Positions 16,399 through 24,410 of a stretch of DNA of 64,000 nucleotides are shown piece after piece. The notes under the pieces were generated by a model. It was not told the DNA's origin. It did no database searches and saw only the letters and a program-made list of their open reading frames with translations. A program made the translations under genes and the position numbers. How positions within the stretch are numbered: position 1 is the first letter of the stretch; each line of letters opens with the position of its first letter. Source of the DNA: Oscillospiraceae bacterium (GTDB lineage: Bacteria; Bacillota; Clostridia; Oscillospirales; Oscillospiraceae); NCBI GenBank assembly GCA_015067995.1, contig SVLJ01000005.1:1-64000 (forward strand). Direction: 5' to 3'.

Positions 16399-17978
16399 TT
16401 CTGCGTCACCTCCGTCAGCTTCTGCAGCAGCGCTCCGATCTGGGCGCACTTAAAGGGATAGCTGGCCTTGTTGGCGATGAATCGTGCAGAGATGGGCAGG
16501 AACTCTGTCAGCACCTGCAGATTGTTCTCCCGCAGGGTAGTACCCGTTTCCACAATATCCACGATCACATCGCTGAGCCCCAGCAGAGGCGCCAGCTCGA
16601 TGGAGCCGTTGAGCTTGATGATATCAATGTCCCGTCCCTGAGAGGCGTAGTAATTCTTGGCAATGTTCACAAATTTGGTAGCCACCCGCAGACTGCGGCC
16701 GGGATCGTCCTGAAACCCGGCAGGTCCGGCAACGCACATGCGGCATTTGCCCAGTCCCGTATCCATCAGTTCATAGACATCGGCGCCGGACTCTGTCAGA
16801 ATGTCCTTGCCCACAATGCCGATGTCCGCTGCGCCGTGCTCTACATAGATGGCTACATCGCTGGGCTTCACCAGGAAGTAGCGGATGCCCGCCTCCCGGT
16901 TCTCCACCACCAGCTTCCGGCTGTCGGCATAGCCTTCGGGGCAGCCGTAGCCCACCTGCGCCAGCAGGTTGTACACCTTGTCGCCCAGACGCCCCTTGGG
17001 CAGCGCCACATTCAGCATCACCGGCCCGTCTGCCTGTCCGGCCTCCTGCGGTACACTGTTCAGCCGCTCCAGCTCATCCAGATACAGGGCAAAGCCGATG
17101 GCCCGGGCGCCGGGATTGAACTTCTCCACCAGCGGATCGTACCGTCCGCCCTTCAGCACGGCCCGGGGCAGACCTGCCAGATACCCCTGAAACACCAGAC
17201 CGTTGTAGTAAGTAATGTCGTTGGCAAGAGACAAATCCAGCCGCAGGTTTTCTGCCCGTCCGCTGCTCTCCAGCGCAGCGCACAGGGTCTGCAGTTCCTC
17301 CACCGCCTCGCCCATGGCGGCGTTGAAAGCCATGGCGTCCGCCGCAGAGAGCACCGTGCGCCAGTCACCACTGAGGGTCGTCAGGCGGCACAGGGCATCC
17401 CTTCCCTGCCGGGAAAGGCCCGCAGCCTCCGCTGTCTTCTGCAGGTCGTGGGCGTTTTTCGTCCGCAGATAGCCAATAAGCTTTGTACGAATGCCCTCCG
17501 GCGCACCCACGGCGTCCAGCAGGCCGGTGACAAAGCCCATGTGGCTCAGCTCCAGCGCGTACTCCCCTACGTACCGCAGGGTGTCCACCGCCAGCGAGAC
17601 CACCTGCTCCGTAGCCGCCGCATCCACTGTGCCGATGCACTCCAGACCCATCTGACTGATCTCCTGAAAGGTGTGGCTCTCCTGATTGGGGCGATAGACA
17701 TTTTCCGCGTAGTAATAGCGGGAGCACTCTCCCGGCTTGACCTGTGCATTCTTGGCAATGGACAGCGTCACATCCGGCTTCAGCGCCAGCAGCCGCCCGT
17801 CCAGATCGGTGAAGGTCAGCACCTGCTCCGCCTTGAGGAAGCTGCGGTTTTCCTGATACAGACCGTACTCCTCGAACCGCCCCATCCGGTACTGCCGGAA
17901 ACCCGCCTTTTCATATAAAATACGCAGCTGCAGCTCCACACGCTCCTGCGGTCTGAGTACATTCAGATCCAGCTCCAT
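16395..17978 (-). CDS. hisZG: Fused HisZ-HisG ATP phosphoribosyltransferase
   Basis: A 527-residue fusion of the two subunits of the short-form first enzyme of histidine synthesis. Residues 1-315 are HisZ, a histidyl-tRNA synthetase paralog: LRPQERVELQLRILY, a DLDGRLLALKPDVTLSIAK strand and YYNGLVFQGY, with motif-2-like YYYAENVYR. Residues 321-527 are catalytic HisG: NVALPKGRLGDKVYNLL, the DIGIVGKD stretch and the PRPP loop DVIVDIVETGTTLREN. The long-form regulatory C-terminal domain is absent, as expected where HisZ provides allostery. In most species hisZ and hisG are separate. The start at 17978 has AGGAGG 9 nt upstream. It is the first gene of the operon. Confidence 0.93.
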   Translation of the reverse strand: MELDLNVLRPQERVELQLRILYEKAGFRQYRMGRFEEYGLYQENRSFLKAEQVLTFTDLDGRLLALKPDVTLSIAKNAQVKPGECSRYYYAENVYRPNQESHTFQEISQMGLECIGTVDAAATEQVVSLAVDTLRYVGEYALELSHMGFVTGLLDAVGAPEGIRTKLIGYLRTKNAHDLQKTAEAAGLSRQGRDALCRLTTLSGDWRTVLSAADAMAFNAAMGEAVEELQTLCAALESSGRAENLRLDLSLANDITYYNGLVFQGYLAGLPRAVLKGGRYDPLVEKFNPGARAIGFALYLDELERLNSVPQEAGQADGPVMLNVALPKGRLGDKVYNLLAQVGYGCPEGYADSRKLVVENREAGIRYFLVKPSDVAIYVEHGAADIGIVGKDILTESGADVYELMDTGLGKCRMCVAGPAGFQDDPGRSLRVATKFVNIAKNYYASQGRDIDIIKLNGSIELAPLLGLSDVIVDIVETGTTLRENNLQVLTEFLPISARFIANKASYPFKCAQIGALLQKLTEVTQK

Positions 17979-18023
17979 GTACGTTTCCTCCTTCGGGCAG
18001 ACTTCGCCCATGCTGATGCAGAC

Positions 18024-18076
18024 AGTATACTTTATTTTATTATCATAGTAAAGCACTAATTCGGTAATAAAATAAA
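18024..18076 (-). promoter_or_regulatory. his operon promoter with flanking inverted repeat
   Basis: On the minus strand, TTTACT (18052-18047), a 17-nt spacer and TATACT (18029-18024) make a good sigma-A promoter 46 nt before the hisZG start. A perfect 12-bp inverted repeat, TTTATTTTATTA at 18031-18042 and TAATAAAATAAA at 18065-18076, brackets the -35 region. A smaller TAGT-N5-ACTA dyad sits between the arms. Either could be a repressor site; the regulator is not in the window. Confidence 0.65.
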
Positions 18077-18147
18077 TTCTGCCATTTGCACAAAGACACT
18101 GCCTGCACCCGCACCGTCCTTGTAGCTTTCGCAGCGGAGATCGTCCG

Positions 18148-18177
18148 TTGACCGGCGGTACGGAGGCGTGGTACAAT
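18148..18177 (+). promoter_or_regulatory. Promoter of the flavodoxin-fold reductase gene
   Basis: TTGACC (18148-18153), an 18-nt spacer and TACAAT (18172-18177), 41 nt before the start codon. It is divergent from the his promoter. Confidence 0.65.
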
Positions 18178-18218
18178 AGCACAAACCGCATCCTCACAGC
18201 TGGAAGGAGGGCAGCTCC

Positions 18219-18791
18219 ATGAAAAACATCTGCATTCTGCGGGCCAGTCCCCGCAGGTACGGAAACACCAACACACTGACGGATCTGGTCTCCGCATGCT
18301 GGCAGGAGGCCGGGTGTTCCGTGACGGAGTTTGATCTGTACAATATGGATATCCGTCCCTGCACCGCCTGCAGAGCCTGTCAGAAGGACTGGAGCACAAC
18401 GGCCTGTGCGCAGCAGGATGACCTGCAGCGCGTCTTTCCCGCCGTTCTGGAAAGCGATCTCATCCTGCTGGCAACGCCCATCTACTCATGGTACTGCACA
18501 CCGCCCATGAAAGCGGCGCTGGATCGTCTGGTATACGCCATGAACAAATATTATGGCGATGAAAAAGGGCCCTCCCTGTGGAAAGGCAAGTCCGTGGCCA
18601 TGGTGGTCACCTGCGGCTATCGTCCCCAACAGGGCGCAGACCTGCTGGAGGAAGGCATCCGGCGATACTGCAGACATTCCGGACTGCAGTATGCGGGTAT
18701 GCTCTGCGAGCGCCATCTGGGATACCGGACAGAGTTTATGGACGATGAAAAGCGTCTTCATGCGCAAGCCTTTGCCCAGCGCTTTCTTTGA
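18219..18791 (+). CDS. Flavodoxin-fold NAD(P)H-dependent oxidoreductase
   Basis: A 190-residue protein of the NADPH-dependent FMN reductase/flavodoxin-like family. The N-terminal RASPRRYGNTNTL loop (residues 8-20) binds the FMN phosphate. CTACRACQK (about 48-56) is the cysteine pair often seen in iron-sulfur-flavoprotein-like and WrbA-like relatives. ATPIYSWYCTPPMKAALDR is the flavin ring-binding loop. The partner and substrate are unknown. It is single and convergent with the mutase-GNAT fusion through a shared terminator. Confidence 0.88.
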   Translation: MKNICILRASPRRYGNTNTLTDLVSACWQEAGCSVTEFDLYNMDIRPCTACRACQKDWSTTACAQQDDLQRVFPAVLESDLILLATPIYSWYCTPPMKAALDRLVYAMNKYYGDEKGPSLWKGKSVAMVVTCGYRPQQGADLLEEGIRRYCRHSGLQYAGMLCERHLGYRTEFMDDEKRLHAQAFAQRFL

Positions 18792-18810
18792 TCGCAACAG
18801 AAAAAATTCA

Positions 18811-18840
18811 CGGCAGGGGAAAATCCCCTGCCGTGTTGTT
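18811..18840. terminator. Bidirectional terminator
   Basis: A 12-bp perfect stem (18811-18822 with 18825-18836), flanked by TTGTTTTA on the plus strand and by AATTTTTTC on the minus strand. It serves the convergent flavodoxin-fold and mutase-GNAT genes. Confidence 0.85.
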
Positions 18841-19923
18841 TTATACGCCCAGCGGACGAAGTGCAATGTCCTTTTCCAGAATGACAACGCCATCCTCTGC
18901 CGGTTCCTCCACGGGAAGGAACCCGTGATGTCCCAGAAATTCCAGGGTCGTTTCATCGGTTTTGCAGGCGGCAAGGCGCAGAGTCTGACGTCCCAGCGCA
19001 CGGTAGCGGAACACCGCCTGTCCCAGCAGCTGGATGCCGCAGCTGTGGCAGCGCAGCTCCGGTTTTACCCACAGGACGTCGACCCAGCCGATGCCCCGCT
19101 CCGCGTCCTTTTCCGGCAGCAGTGCCACAATGCCCGCGGTTTCCTCTTCCCGCACGCCCAGCAGCACATCCGCCGCGTCATACGCCGGGTGGAGTCGGCC
19201 TTTCGGCAGTGCTGCACGAAGCCATTCCTCCCGTTCCTCAGCCTCCGGCGCTCTGTACCACAGTCCCGGCTGCAGTCCGGTATCCCGCTGATGGTAAGGG
19301 CGACCCAGCAGCTTCTCCATCCATACGTTCAGATGAAAGGCGTCATCATAATCCACCACACGCAATACGCCGTTTTTCCACTCCAGAACGGAGACGCCTG
19401 TGTTTTGTCCCGTGACGAGGCTGTCCCTGTCCACGCCCTGTATATGTGCCGTCACATACCGGATGGCGACGCCGTGGCTCACCACCGCCACCGCCTGTCC
19501 GTCATGGGCGGCGGCAATGGCCTGCAGCGCCGCCAGCATCCGGTCACGCACCTGATCCGGGTTTTCACCGCCCCAGATACCGACGGTGCCCTGTTCGCGG
19601 CTGTCAGAAATCGCACCCTGCTGCACCGCCCGGCGGATATCGCCCATGGCCTTTGCCTGCCGGGAACCCACGTCGATCTCCCGAAGAGCCGGTATGCGCT
19701 GCAGCGGCAGACCCTTCATGCGGCAGATGACCGCCGCGGTACATGCCGCCCGGTACAGATCGCTGCTGTATACCGCATCCACATGGATATTCCGAAACCG
19801 CTCTCCCAACGCCTGCACCTGCAGCTTGCCTGTCTCCGTCAAAAGGGTATCGTACTGTCCCTGATACACACGGTACAAATTGCCCTCCGCTTCCGCGTGG
19901 CGAATGAGATAGATTTTTGTCAT
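18841..19923 (-). CDS. Histidine phosphatase (PGAM-like) fused to a GNAT acetyltransferase
   Basis: A 360-residue two-domain protein. Residues 1-200 are a phosphoglycerate mutase-like phosphatase: IYLIRHAEAEGN gives the catalytic RH pair (Arg6, His7), YSSDLYRAACTA the second Arg, and VVSHGVAIRY the second His. Residues about 210-350 look like a GNAT fold, with WVDVLWVKPELRCHSCGIQLL (the usual V-x-P-x-x-x-x-x-G-x-x-L CoA-binding pattern, without a perfect RxxGxG/A loop) and a C-terminal FLGHHGFLPVEEP. The two activities are normally separate. The ATG at 19923 has GAGGAG 9 nt upstream. The substrate of either domain is unknown. Confidence 0.85.
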   Translation of the reverse strand: MTKIYLIRHAEAEGNLYRVYQGQYDTLLTETGKLQVQALGERFRNIHVDAVYSSDLYRAACTAAVICRMKGLPLQRIPALREIDVGSRQAKAMGDIRRAVQQGAISDSREQGTVGIWGGENPDQVRDRMLAALQAIAAAHDGQAVAVVSHGVAIRYVTAHIQGVDRDSLVTGQNTGVSVLEWKNGVLRVVDYDDAFHLNVWMEKLLGRPYHQRDTGLQPGLWYRAPEAEEREEWLRAALPKGRLHPAYDAADVLLGVREEETAGIVALLPEKDAERGIGWVDVLWVKPELRCHSCGIQLLGQAVFRYRALGRQTLRLAACKTDETTLEFLGHHGFLPVEEPAEDGVVILEKDIALRPLGV

Positions 19924-20068
19924 GACGCAATTCTCCTCAGGCGGCATCTCTCATTTTGTATGATTATAGCAAACACACAGCCGACCTTCAACAGATTCCA
20001 GATTTCTCCGGGAATGAACGGAAGCTTTTGCGCCATGCTATGGATATGCCGCAAAGGAGTGACTGGAA

Positions 20069-20248
20069 TTGAGAAATGATACCGTATTTTGGTTCGGTAT
20101 GGGTGCCGGTATGATGGCCGGCATGGCACTGGGAATGATGATGCCCACAGGACGCACACCGATGAAAACGCAGGTGGGAAAGCGCATCCAGAAGGTTGGG
20201 GTCGCCGTAGATCATACTGTGGACAATCTGATTTCCAACCTGCGCTGA
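20069..20248 (+). CDS. Small membrane protein, 59 aa
   Basis: A small gene with a TTG start at 20069 and AAGGAG 9 nt upstream. It encodes a 59-residue protein: a short polar start, a glycine/methionine-rich hydrophobic segment (about residues 7-25, with repeated GM pairs) and a basic amphipathic tail. It resembles the short YtxH/YtxC-like single-span proteins of Firmicutes only in layout. It ends just before a strong terminator. No function can be assigned. Confidence 0.65.
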   Translation: MRNDTVFWFGMGAGMMAGMALGMMMPTGRTPMKTQVGKRIQKVGVAVDHTVDNLISNLR

Positions 20249-20265
20249 AGCGGTGCAGGTCTGAA

Positions 20266-20300
20266 AAGAAGCGGGGAAATGTATTTCCCCGCTTCTTTTT
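20266..20300 (+). terminator. Terminator after the small membrane protein gene
   Basis: A 12-bp stem (20268-20279 with 20284-20295) followed by TTTTTC, 20 nt past the stop codon. Confidence 0.88.
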
Positions 20301-20321
20301 CAAAAATAATGCACTTTCTTC

Positions 20322-20349
20322 TTGACTTTGCCGTTTTTTCTGCTATACT
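20322..20349 (+). promoter_or_regulatory. Promoter of tRNA-Ser
   Basis: TTGACT (20322-20327), a 16-nt spacer ending in TGC, and TATACT (20344-20349): a strong extended sigma-A promoter 38 nt before the tRNA. Confidence 0.7.
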
Positions 20350-20387
20350 AATAACGCTGTCGCTTGACAGCAGACTTGAGCAGCTAT

Positions 20388-20479
20388 GGAGAAGTCGCCT
20401 AGTTGGTCGAGGGCGCATGATTGGAAATCATGTAGGCTCCTAAAGGGTCTCGAGGGTTCGAATCCCTCCTTCTCCGCCA
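20388..20479 (+). tRNA. tRNA-Ser (anticodon GGA)
   Basis: A class II tRNA of 92 nt including an encoded CCA. The acceptor arms GGAGAAG (20388-20394) and CTTCTCC pair fully. The anticodon stem CATGA/TCATG surrounds the loop TTGGAAA with anticodon GGA. A long variable arm (TAGGCTCCTAAAGGGTCTC) and the T-arm GAGGGTTCGAATCCCTC follow, which together identify tRNA-Ser. An integrase remnant begins 51 nt downstream, so its 3' end is the likely attachment site of the island. Confidence 0.97.
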
Positions 20480-20482
20480 GAG

Positions 20483-20519
20483 AAAACCCTGCATCCCAAT
20501 GGATGCAGGGTTTTTCTTT
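20483..20519 (+). terminator. Terminator of tRNA-Ser
   Basis: A 14-bp perfect stem (20483-20496 with 20501-20514) followed by a T-rich tail, immediately after the tRNA. Confidence 0.88.
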
Positions 20520-20530
20520 TTTGTTGACCC

Positions 20531-21064
20531 TTATCTTGACCCTTTAGCACTGTTGGACGGCGGTATATCCACGTCTTGAATAAACTGCTCCATGCGCTCG
20601 GCAGACTGCTGTCGCATTTTTCTAGATACATGTCCGTAAATATCTAATGTAAACGAGGCAGTACCGTGGCCTAGATTATCTTGGACAGTTTTAGTATCAT
20701 CACCACTCTCGATGGCTGCAACTGCATAACTATGTCGCAAATCATGGAACCGCTCTTCCGGCATCCCAATTTTTTTGACAATCTGCTTAAAGCGCTTATA
20801 GACCGTGAAGTGACAAAAATGTCCTCCAAGTTCATTCGTAAAAACCAGATTCAATTCGTTGTTCCACCGTTCTCCTGCCGTCAACTGCATCTGCAGTTGA
20901 CGGTCTTTCTGCGCTCTAAGAGCATTCATAACTGATGCAGCAACCGTAATGCGCCGCTTCCGTTTGTTTTTAGTCGGTGCAAGTACATAATTTCCACCGA
21001 CCTTCTTATCCTTCTTGAGCTGTTTATTGATAAAAATTTCACGAGGATTCTTTCTCTGACAACA
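20531..21064 (-). pseudogene. int: Tyrosine-family integrase, N-terminally truncated
   Basis: About 170 C-terminal residues of a phage/ICE integrase. The catalytic HDLRHSYA (HxxR, box II), the LGHGT motif and the tyrosine in LDIYGHV are intact. The upstream half with the core-binding and arm-binding domains and the first catalytic Arg is missing. The reading frame breaks near 21060, where an unrelated fragment begins on the other strand. It ends 51 nt from the tRNA-Ser, the normal place for an integrase that uses that tRNA as attB. The element it once moved is therefore likely fixed in place. Confidence 0.85.
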
Positions 21065-21236
21065 TTTCACCGAAACGGGAGATTTGCGTTATGTAATCGC
21101 TTCTGATTGGCAGGAATGGAAACACACCAAGTGTTGCAGGGTGTATTTTGTAAAGGAAGGTTTTACCCCTTCACAAAATACACATGACTGCGGCTCATTT
21201 GTGGCAAAGCGAAAAGCGGTTATGGGAAAGGAGTAA
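21060..21236 (+). pseudogene. C-terminal fragment of an unidentified element gene
   Basis: An open frame of 58 codons with no start codon of its own, reading TETGDLRYVIASDWQEWKH... and ending SFVAKRKAVMGKE. It starts exactly where the integrase frame ends. Its protein-like composition (CCRVYFVKEGF, THDCGSF) and position before tnpV suggest the tail of a gene cut by the insertion or recombination that truncated the integrase. I do not recognise the family. Confidence 0.4.
21141..21183. repeat. Inverted repeat near the left side of the transposon
   Basis: GTGTATTTTGT (21141-21151) and ACAAAATACAC (21173-21183) form a perfect 11-bp dyad with a 21-nt spacer, inside the gene fragment. It may be an end or regulatory structure of the Tn4451-like element. 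Confidence 0.4.
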
Positions 21237-21280
21237 AAAGTCCGTAAGTAACCGCAACCGAAGCTACGAAAGGAGCCTGT

Positions 21281-21661
21281 ATGAAATCTTTATACGAAGA
21301 ATTGGGCGGCACATACCGGCAAGTTGGAGATTATTTCATCCCGGACATTGAACTGCCCGAAAGAAACTACGAAATCGGCAAATATGGACGTATGCGCCAT
21401 CGTTATCTCAAAGAGCATCGCAAAATCCAGTACACAACCATGATTCTCAACGGTACGCTGTATGACCACCTGGAAGAAATAGACCGGATCAGTAATGAAC
21501 GCATGGAGACCATGGTAGCTGCCATGAAAAAGCAGCAAGGCATTACAGAAGAACTGAAAGCCGCAGATCAGCTTGCATGGGTGGGCGCCATGAACAACAT
21601 CCGCATTGCAGCAGAAGAAATCATCCTCCGGGAACTTGTTTATGAGGAGGACGGCGCATGA
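21281..21661 (+). CDS. tnpV: Transposon-encoded protein TnpV
   Basis: A 126-residue protein of the TnpV family found on Tn4451-type mobilizable transposons. It begins MKSLYEELGGTYRQVGDYFIPD, the typical opening, followed by the GxYGRMRHRYLKEH segment. Function is not known; it is a reliable element marker. AAAGGAG is 6 nt upstream. Its end overlaps the next gene by 4 nt (ATGA). Confidence 0.88.
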   Translation: MKSLYEELGGTYRQVGDYFIPDIELPERNYEIGKYGRMRHRYLKEHRKIQYTTMILNGTLYDHLEEIDRISNERMETMVAAMKKQQGITEELKAADQLAWVGAMNNIRIAAEEIILRELVYEEDGA

Positions 21662-21921
21662 GTATTCTGGAAGAATTGTGGTATGGCAATATCGAACCTG
21701 CGGAGTACGATATTTCACCCGACAAGAAATATAAGGATATGCTTCAACTCATCAGCCGGAACGAGGATAAGCTGCTTGCAACCATGACGGATGCGCAGAA
21801 AGAGTTGTTCACGAAATACGCAGATTGCGTAAGAGAGTATCAGGTTATGGCAGAATGCCTGCTGTTCCAGAACAGCTTTCGGCTGGGTGCCAGAATCATG
21901 CTGGAAGTTATGGCAGAATAA
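21658..21921 (+). CDS. DUF6809-type small protein
   Basis: An 87-residue, mostly helical protein (MSILEELWYGNIEPAE...) resembling the DUF6809 family often encoded beside tnpV in clostridial transposons. It contains no catalytic motif and ends ARIMLEVMAE. It is coupled to tnpV by a 4-nt overlap and followed by a terminator. Function unknown. Confidence 0.7.
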   Translation: MSILEELWYGNIEPAEYDISPDKKYKDMLQLISRNEDKLLATMTDAQKELFTKYADCVREYQVMAECLLFQNSFRLGARIMLEVMAE

Positions 21922-21931
21922 TCGATCTAAG

Positions 21932-21963
21932 AAGGCCGTCCCCGGTTTTGGGGACGGCCTTTC
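21932..21963. terminator. Terminator between convergent element genes
   Basis: A 12-bp stem (21932-21943 with 21950-21961) with a TTTT-containing loop, followed by TTTCTG. It separates the DUF6809 gene from the DUF6076-like gene on the opposite strand and may serve both. Confidence 0.8.
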
Positions 21964-21976
21964 TGCGTTTATGGGG

Positions 21977-22882
21977 TTATTCCTGTTCCTTGTTCTTCTT
22001 TCTGCTCTTATACACATTGTACTGGTTCTTACATTTGGGACTGCAAAACAGATTACTCTGTCTGCTTGCGGCAAAGACCTTCTGACAATGCTTGCACAGC
22101 CTTAAGGGACTATCCTCGTCCGTCAGCATGAAGCTGAACATCATCTGAATGCCCAGCAGTAGCGAATGGAAATCCCAAACGATGGTAGGCTTGTCAAACA
22201 GGGCGATGTGGTAAGTGGGAGCCATGCCGCCGAATGCTGCCATGCTCATGTGCAGTGCCTTTTTCGCTTCGTCCTTCAGAGAAGCGTTGTCCTCGTAGTA
22301 GAAGAAGCTGGTCAGTAGATGGAATGCCCAATCCTTGAACTGCGCCGCCAGCCAGTCGTATCGCTCTGCATACTGCCGCTGGAAGCTCATGTTCATAGCC
22401 ATCGGCTGCTCCGAGAAGGTCAATGCCAAAGCCTGCATGGTTCTGTCCTCGTTGATATTCCAACTGGATTCTATGCCCTTTTTCACAAGATCCAACTTAT
22501 CAAAGGGATAGAACAGTTCCAGATACTTTTCCGTTGGCATGGATTCTTCCCGGATATACTGGTTCTTGGGCAGATACACCGCTTCATATTCCATGAACTG
22601 GTGTGTGGTGGGCAGTGCGGTCATCAGACCCAGCAAGCCGTACTTATGCACGAAATCCATGACACCCTGGCAGATCACTTCCTCAGACTTTCTGCCCATG
22701 GAAAGTAGACCCACATTCAAAGCATCCAGTACCAACTGTTCCGGGTTTTCCAAGGGGTTATATACCTCCGGTTTGGCATCCGGTGCTGCTGTCACATATC
22801 GGACTCCATTCTTTCCTTCTTTCAATTCGTATCGGTCATAGCGCACCCAATAGGAGCTTGCCCGTTCAAACAGATTCTTCAT
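21977..22882 (-). CDS. DUF6076-like protein with C-terminal zinc finger
   Basis: A 301-residue protein of unknown function. The last 50 residues carry CKHCQKVF...CSPKCKNQYNVYKSRKK, a four-cysteine zinc-binding knuckle with a basic tail (similar to CGNR-type fingers) that suggests RNA or DNA binding. The body is helical and has no known motif. ATG 22882 has GAGGTG nearby; a longer frame to 22894 is less likely. Homologs are commonly annotated on clostridial mobile elements. Confidence 0.65.
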   Translation of the reverse strand: MKNLFERASSYWVRYDRYELKEGKNGVRYVTAAPDAKPEVYNPLENPEQLVLDALNVGLLSMGRKSEEVICQGVMDFVHKYGLLGLMTALPTTHQFMEYEAVYLPKNQYIREESMPTEKYLELFYPFDKLDLVKKGIESSWNINEDRTMQALALTFSEQPMAMNMSFQRQYAERYDWLAAQFKDWAFHLLTSFFYYEDNASLKDEAKKALHMSMAAFGGMAPTYHIALFDKPTIVWDFHSLLLGIQMMFSFMLTDEDSPLRLCKHCQKVFAASRQSNLFCSPKCKNQYNVYKSRKKNKEQE

Positions 22883-22933
22883 GGAACACCTCACTGTGTA
22901 ATCCGTAAATCACAATTTCATATTACTATCTTA

Positions 22934-23839
22934 TCAGCCATCCTTGATGCCGTCAAGGGTGGCTTTTTTGCGTTTTGGGGACTTGTTCTCTTTCTTGACC
23001 CTGGCTTGGGTTTTGCCCTTTTGCTCCAAGGCGACTTCATACAAGGATATAAATTCCCGTTCCCGCAGAGAAAGCGATCTTGCTTTTTTATTTTTCAGAT
23101 GGTCATAGAGTTTTCTCTGCATTTTTCGTGTGTATGTATCCCGTACCTTCCGGATGTTCCGGTCAGACTGCCCTCGCAACTCAGCTAGTTTGGTTGCGCT
23201 GTAAAGCCGCAGAGAAAGGAAATACAGAACCTCTTTATGTTCCATCTTCAGATTCTTCACAAGGCTGGAAAGGAAACTGTCTGCCGTCAGTTCGTGCATT
23301 TCATAGGGGCAGTCAAAGAGAATGTCCAGAAACTGTCCTCTTGTCAAAAGCCGGTGTTCCGGTGAACACATCCATTCCGGGAATATAAGTGCGTCATAGG
23401 TCTTTTTCTTATATTCCAAAGGTACATCACCACGGAGAATTTCGTGATACCGTTCCCTTCGCTCCCGGTTCCGGTCAAGTCTGTCCATCTCACCGATCAC
23501 CACATCGAAGTCGGTATCTTTCCGGGCAGCCTTGCTCAATCGCTCCACAGCAAACTCGTCGATCTGCTGCCGCAGGGTATCAAAGCCAATGGGCGCATCC
23601 GGATCATCGTCATCTTCCGGTATATCATCATCGAAGCCAGCGGGATCTTCGTCCTGCTCCAACTGACTTTCCAGTACCGCTTCAAATTCCGCATCCAAGG
23701 CAGCACCCAGATCTTCGTCATAGGGAATCGCATCGGAGGATTCTGCTTCCTCTGCAAATATCGTGAAGTCATGCTCCGACTTCCATGCCGTATCTTCCGC
23801 AGCTTCAGATTCTTCATACTCGTCAAATTCGTTTGCCAT
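22934..23839 (-). CDS. Acidic protein with a sigma-region-4-like C-terminal helix-turn-helix
   Basis: A 301-residue protein. Residues 1-95 are very acidic (runs of D/E including PEDDDDPDAP). The C-terminal third is basic and contains LYSATKLAELRGQSDRNIRKVRDTYTRKMQRKLYDHL, which has the spacing of a sigma-70 region 4 or LuxR-type recognition helix, followed by a Lys-rich tail. It may be an element-encoded regulator whose acidic part mimics DNA or autoinhibits the basic part; this is inference. The ribosome site is weak. Confidence 0.6.
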   Translation of the reverse strand: MANEFDEYEESEAAEDTAWKSEHDFTIFAEEAESSDAIPYDEDLGAALDAEFEAVLESQLEQDEDPAGFDDDIPEDDDDPDAPIGFDTLRQQIDEFAVERLSKAARKDTDFDVVIGEMDRLDRNRERRERYHEILRGDVPLEYKKKTYDALIFPEWMCSPEHRLLTRGQFLDILFDCPYEMHELTADSFLSSLVKNLKMEHKEVLYFLSLRLYSATKLAELRGQSDRNIRKVRDTYTRKMQRKLYDHLKNKKARSLSLREREFISLYEVALEQKGKTQARVKKENKSPKRKKATLDGIKDG

Positions 23840-23877
23840 GACTTCACCACCCTTCTGTTGTTCATTTTAGCATATCG

Positions 23878-24002
23878 CAGAATATTTTGAAGAATATTCT
23901 GTAAAAAACAAAAAACAAATTTTCAAAACAGTTCCGTTTTACATACCCTTTTTCTCCTATAAGTGAGGAAGTAATCTCAAAACACCATTTTTAGATTACT
24001 TC
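23878..24002. promoter_or_regulatory. Two dyads in a divergent intergenic region
   Basis: CAGAATATT-N6-AATATTCTG (23878-23901) and GAAGTAATCT-N15-AGATTACTTC (23968-24002) are perfect inverted repeats between the acidic HTH gene and the Cys-rich gene. The first is 39 nt upstream of the HTH gene, the second 26 nt upstream of the other. They are likely operators, but the binding protein is unknown. Confidence 0.5.
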
Positions 24003-24028
24003 TATCTTGCAGAAAGGAGGAAATGCCT

Positions 24029-24397
24029 ATGATGAAACCCATGAGAGAACTGACCCCGAAGGAAATCCGTTCCATCCGAAAGCTGGTCACAACTAAGTGT
24101 GCCAACCACGACAAGGAATATGGATGCCTGCCCCTGGACTGCGAATGCCCCATGTTTGGTATTTGTTATACCAACAGCGCCATGTGCAGCTACTTCCGGG
24201 AGTCTGTTCTGCCCAACGATCCGGAACTGTCTGCCGCCTTTCAGCCGCTGTCCACCAAGCGCTGTAAGTATTGTGGAAAGCCATTTCCGGTTGATGGGCG
24301 CAAGGTGTACTGCTCCGCAAATTGTGCCAATGCAGCCAGCCGGGAGCAGACAGCGGCCAGGGTACGAAAGCACCGGAAAAAGAAAGCGGATATGTAA
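24029..24397 (+). CDS. Cysteine-rich VLP-domain protein
   Basis: A 122-residue protein with two cysteine groups. The first, KCANHDKEYGCLPLDCECPMFGICY, matches the Cys_rich_VLP family found on clostridial elements. The second, CKYCGKPFPVDGRKVYCSANCANAASREQ, is a zinc knuckle with a basic end. ATG 24029 is 8 nt from AGGAGG; the ATG at 24023 is too close. Function is unknown. Confidence 0.75.
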   Translation: MMKPMRELTPKEIRSIRKLVTTKCANHDKEYGCLPLDCECPMFGICYTNSAMCSYFRESVLPNDPELSAAFQPLSTKRCKYCGKPFPVDGRKVYCSANCANAASREQTAARVRKHRKKKADM

Positions 24398-24410
24398 CGA
24401 ATTAGCCTTG

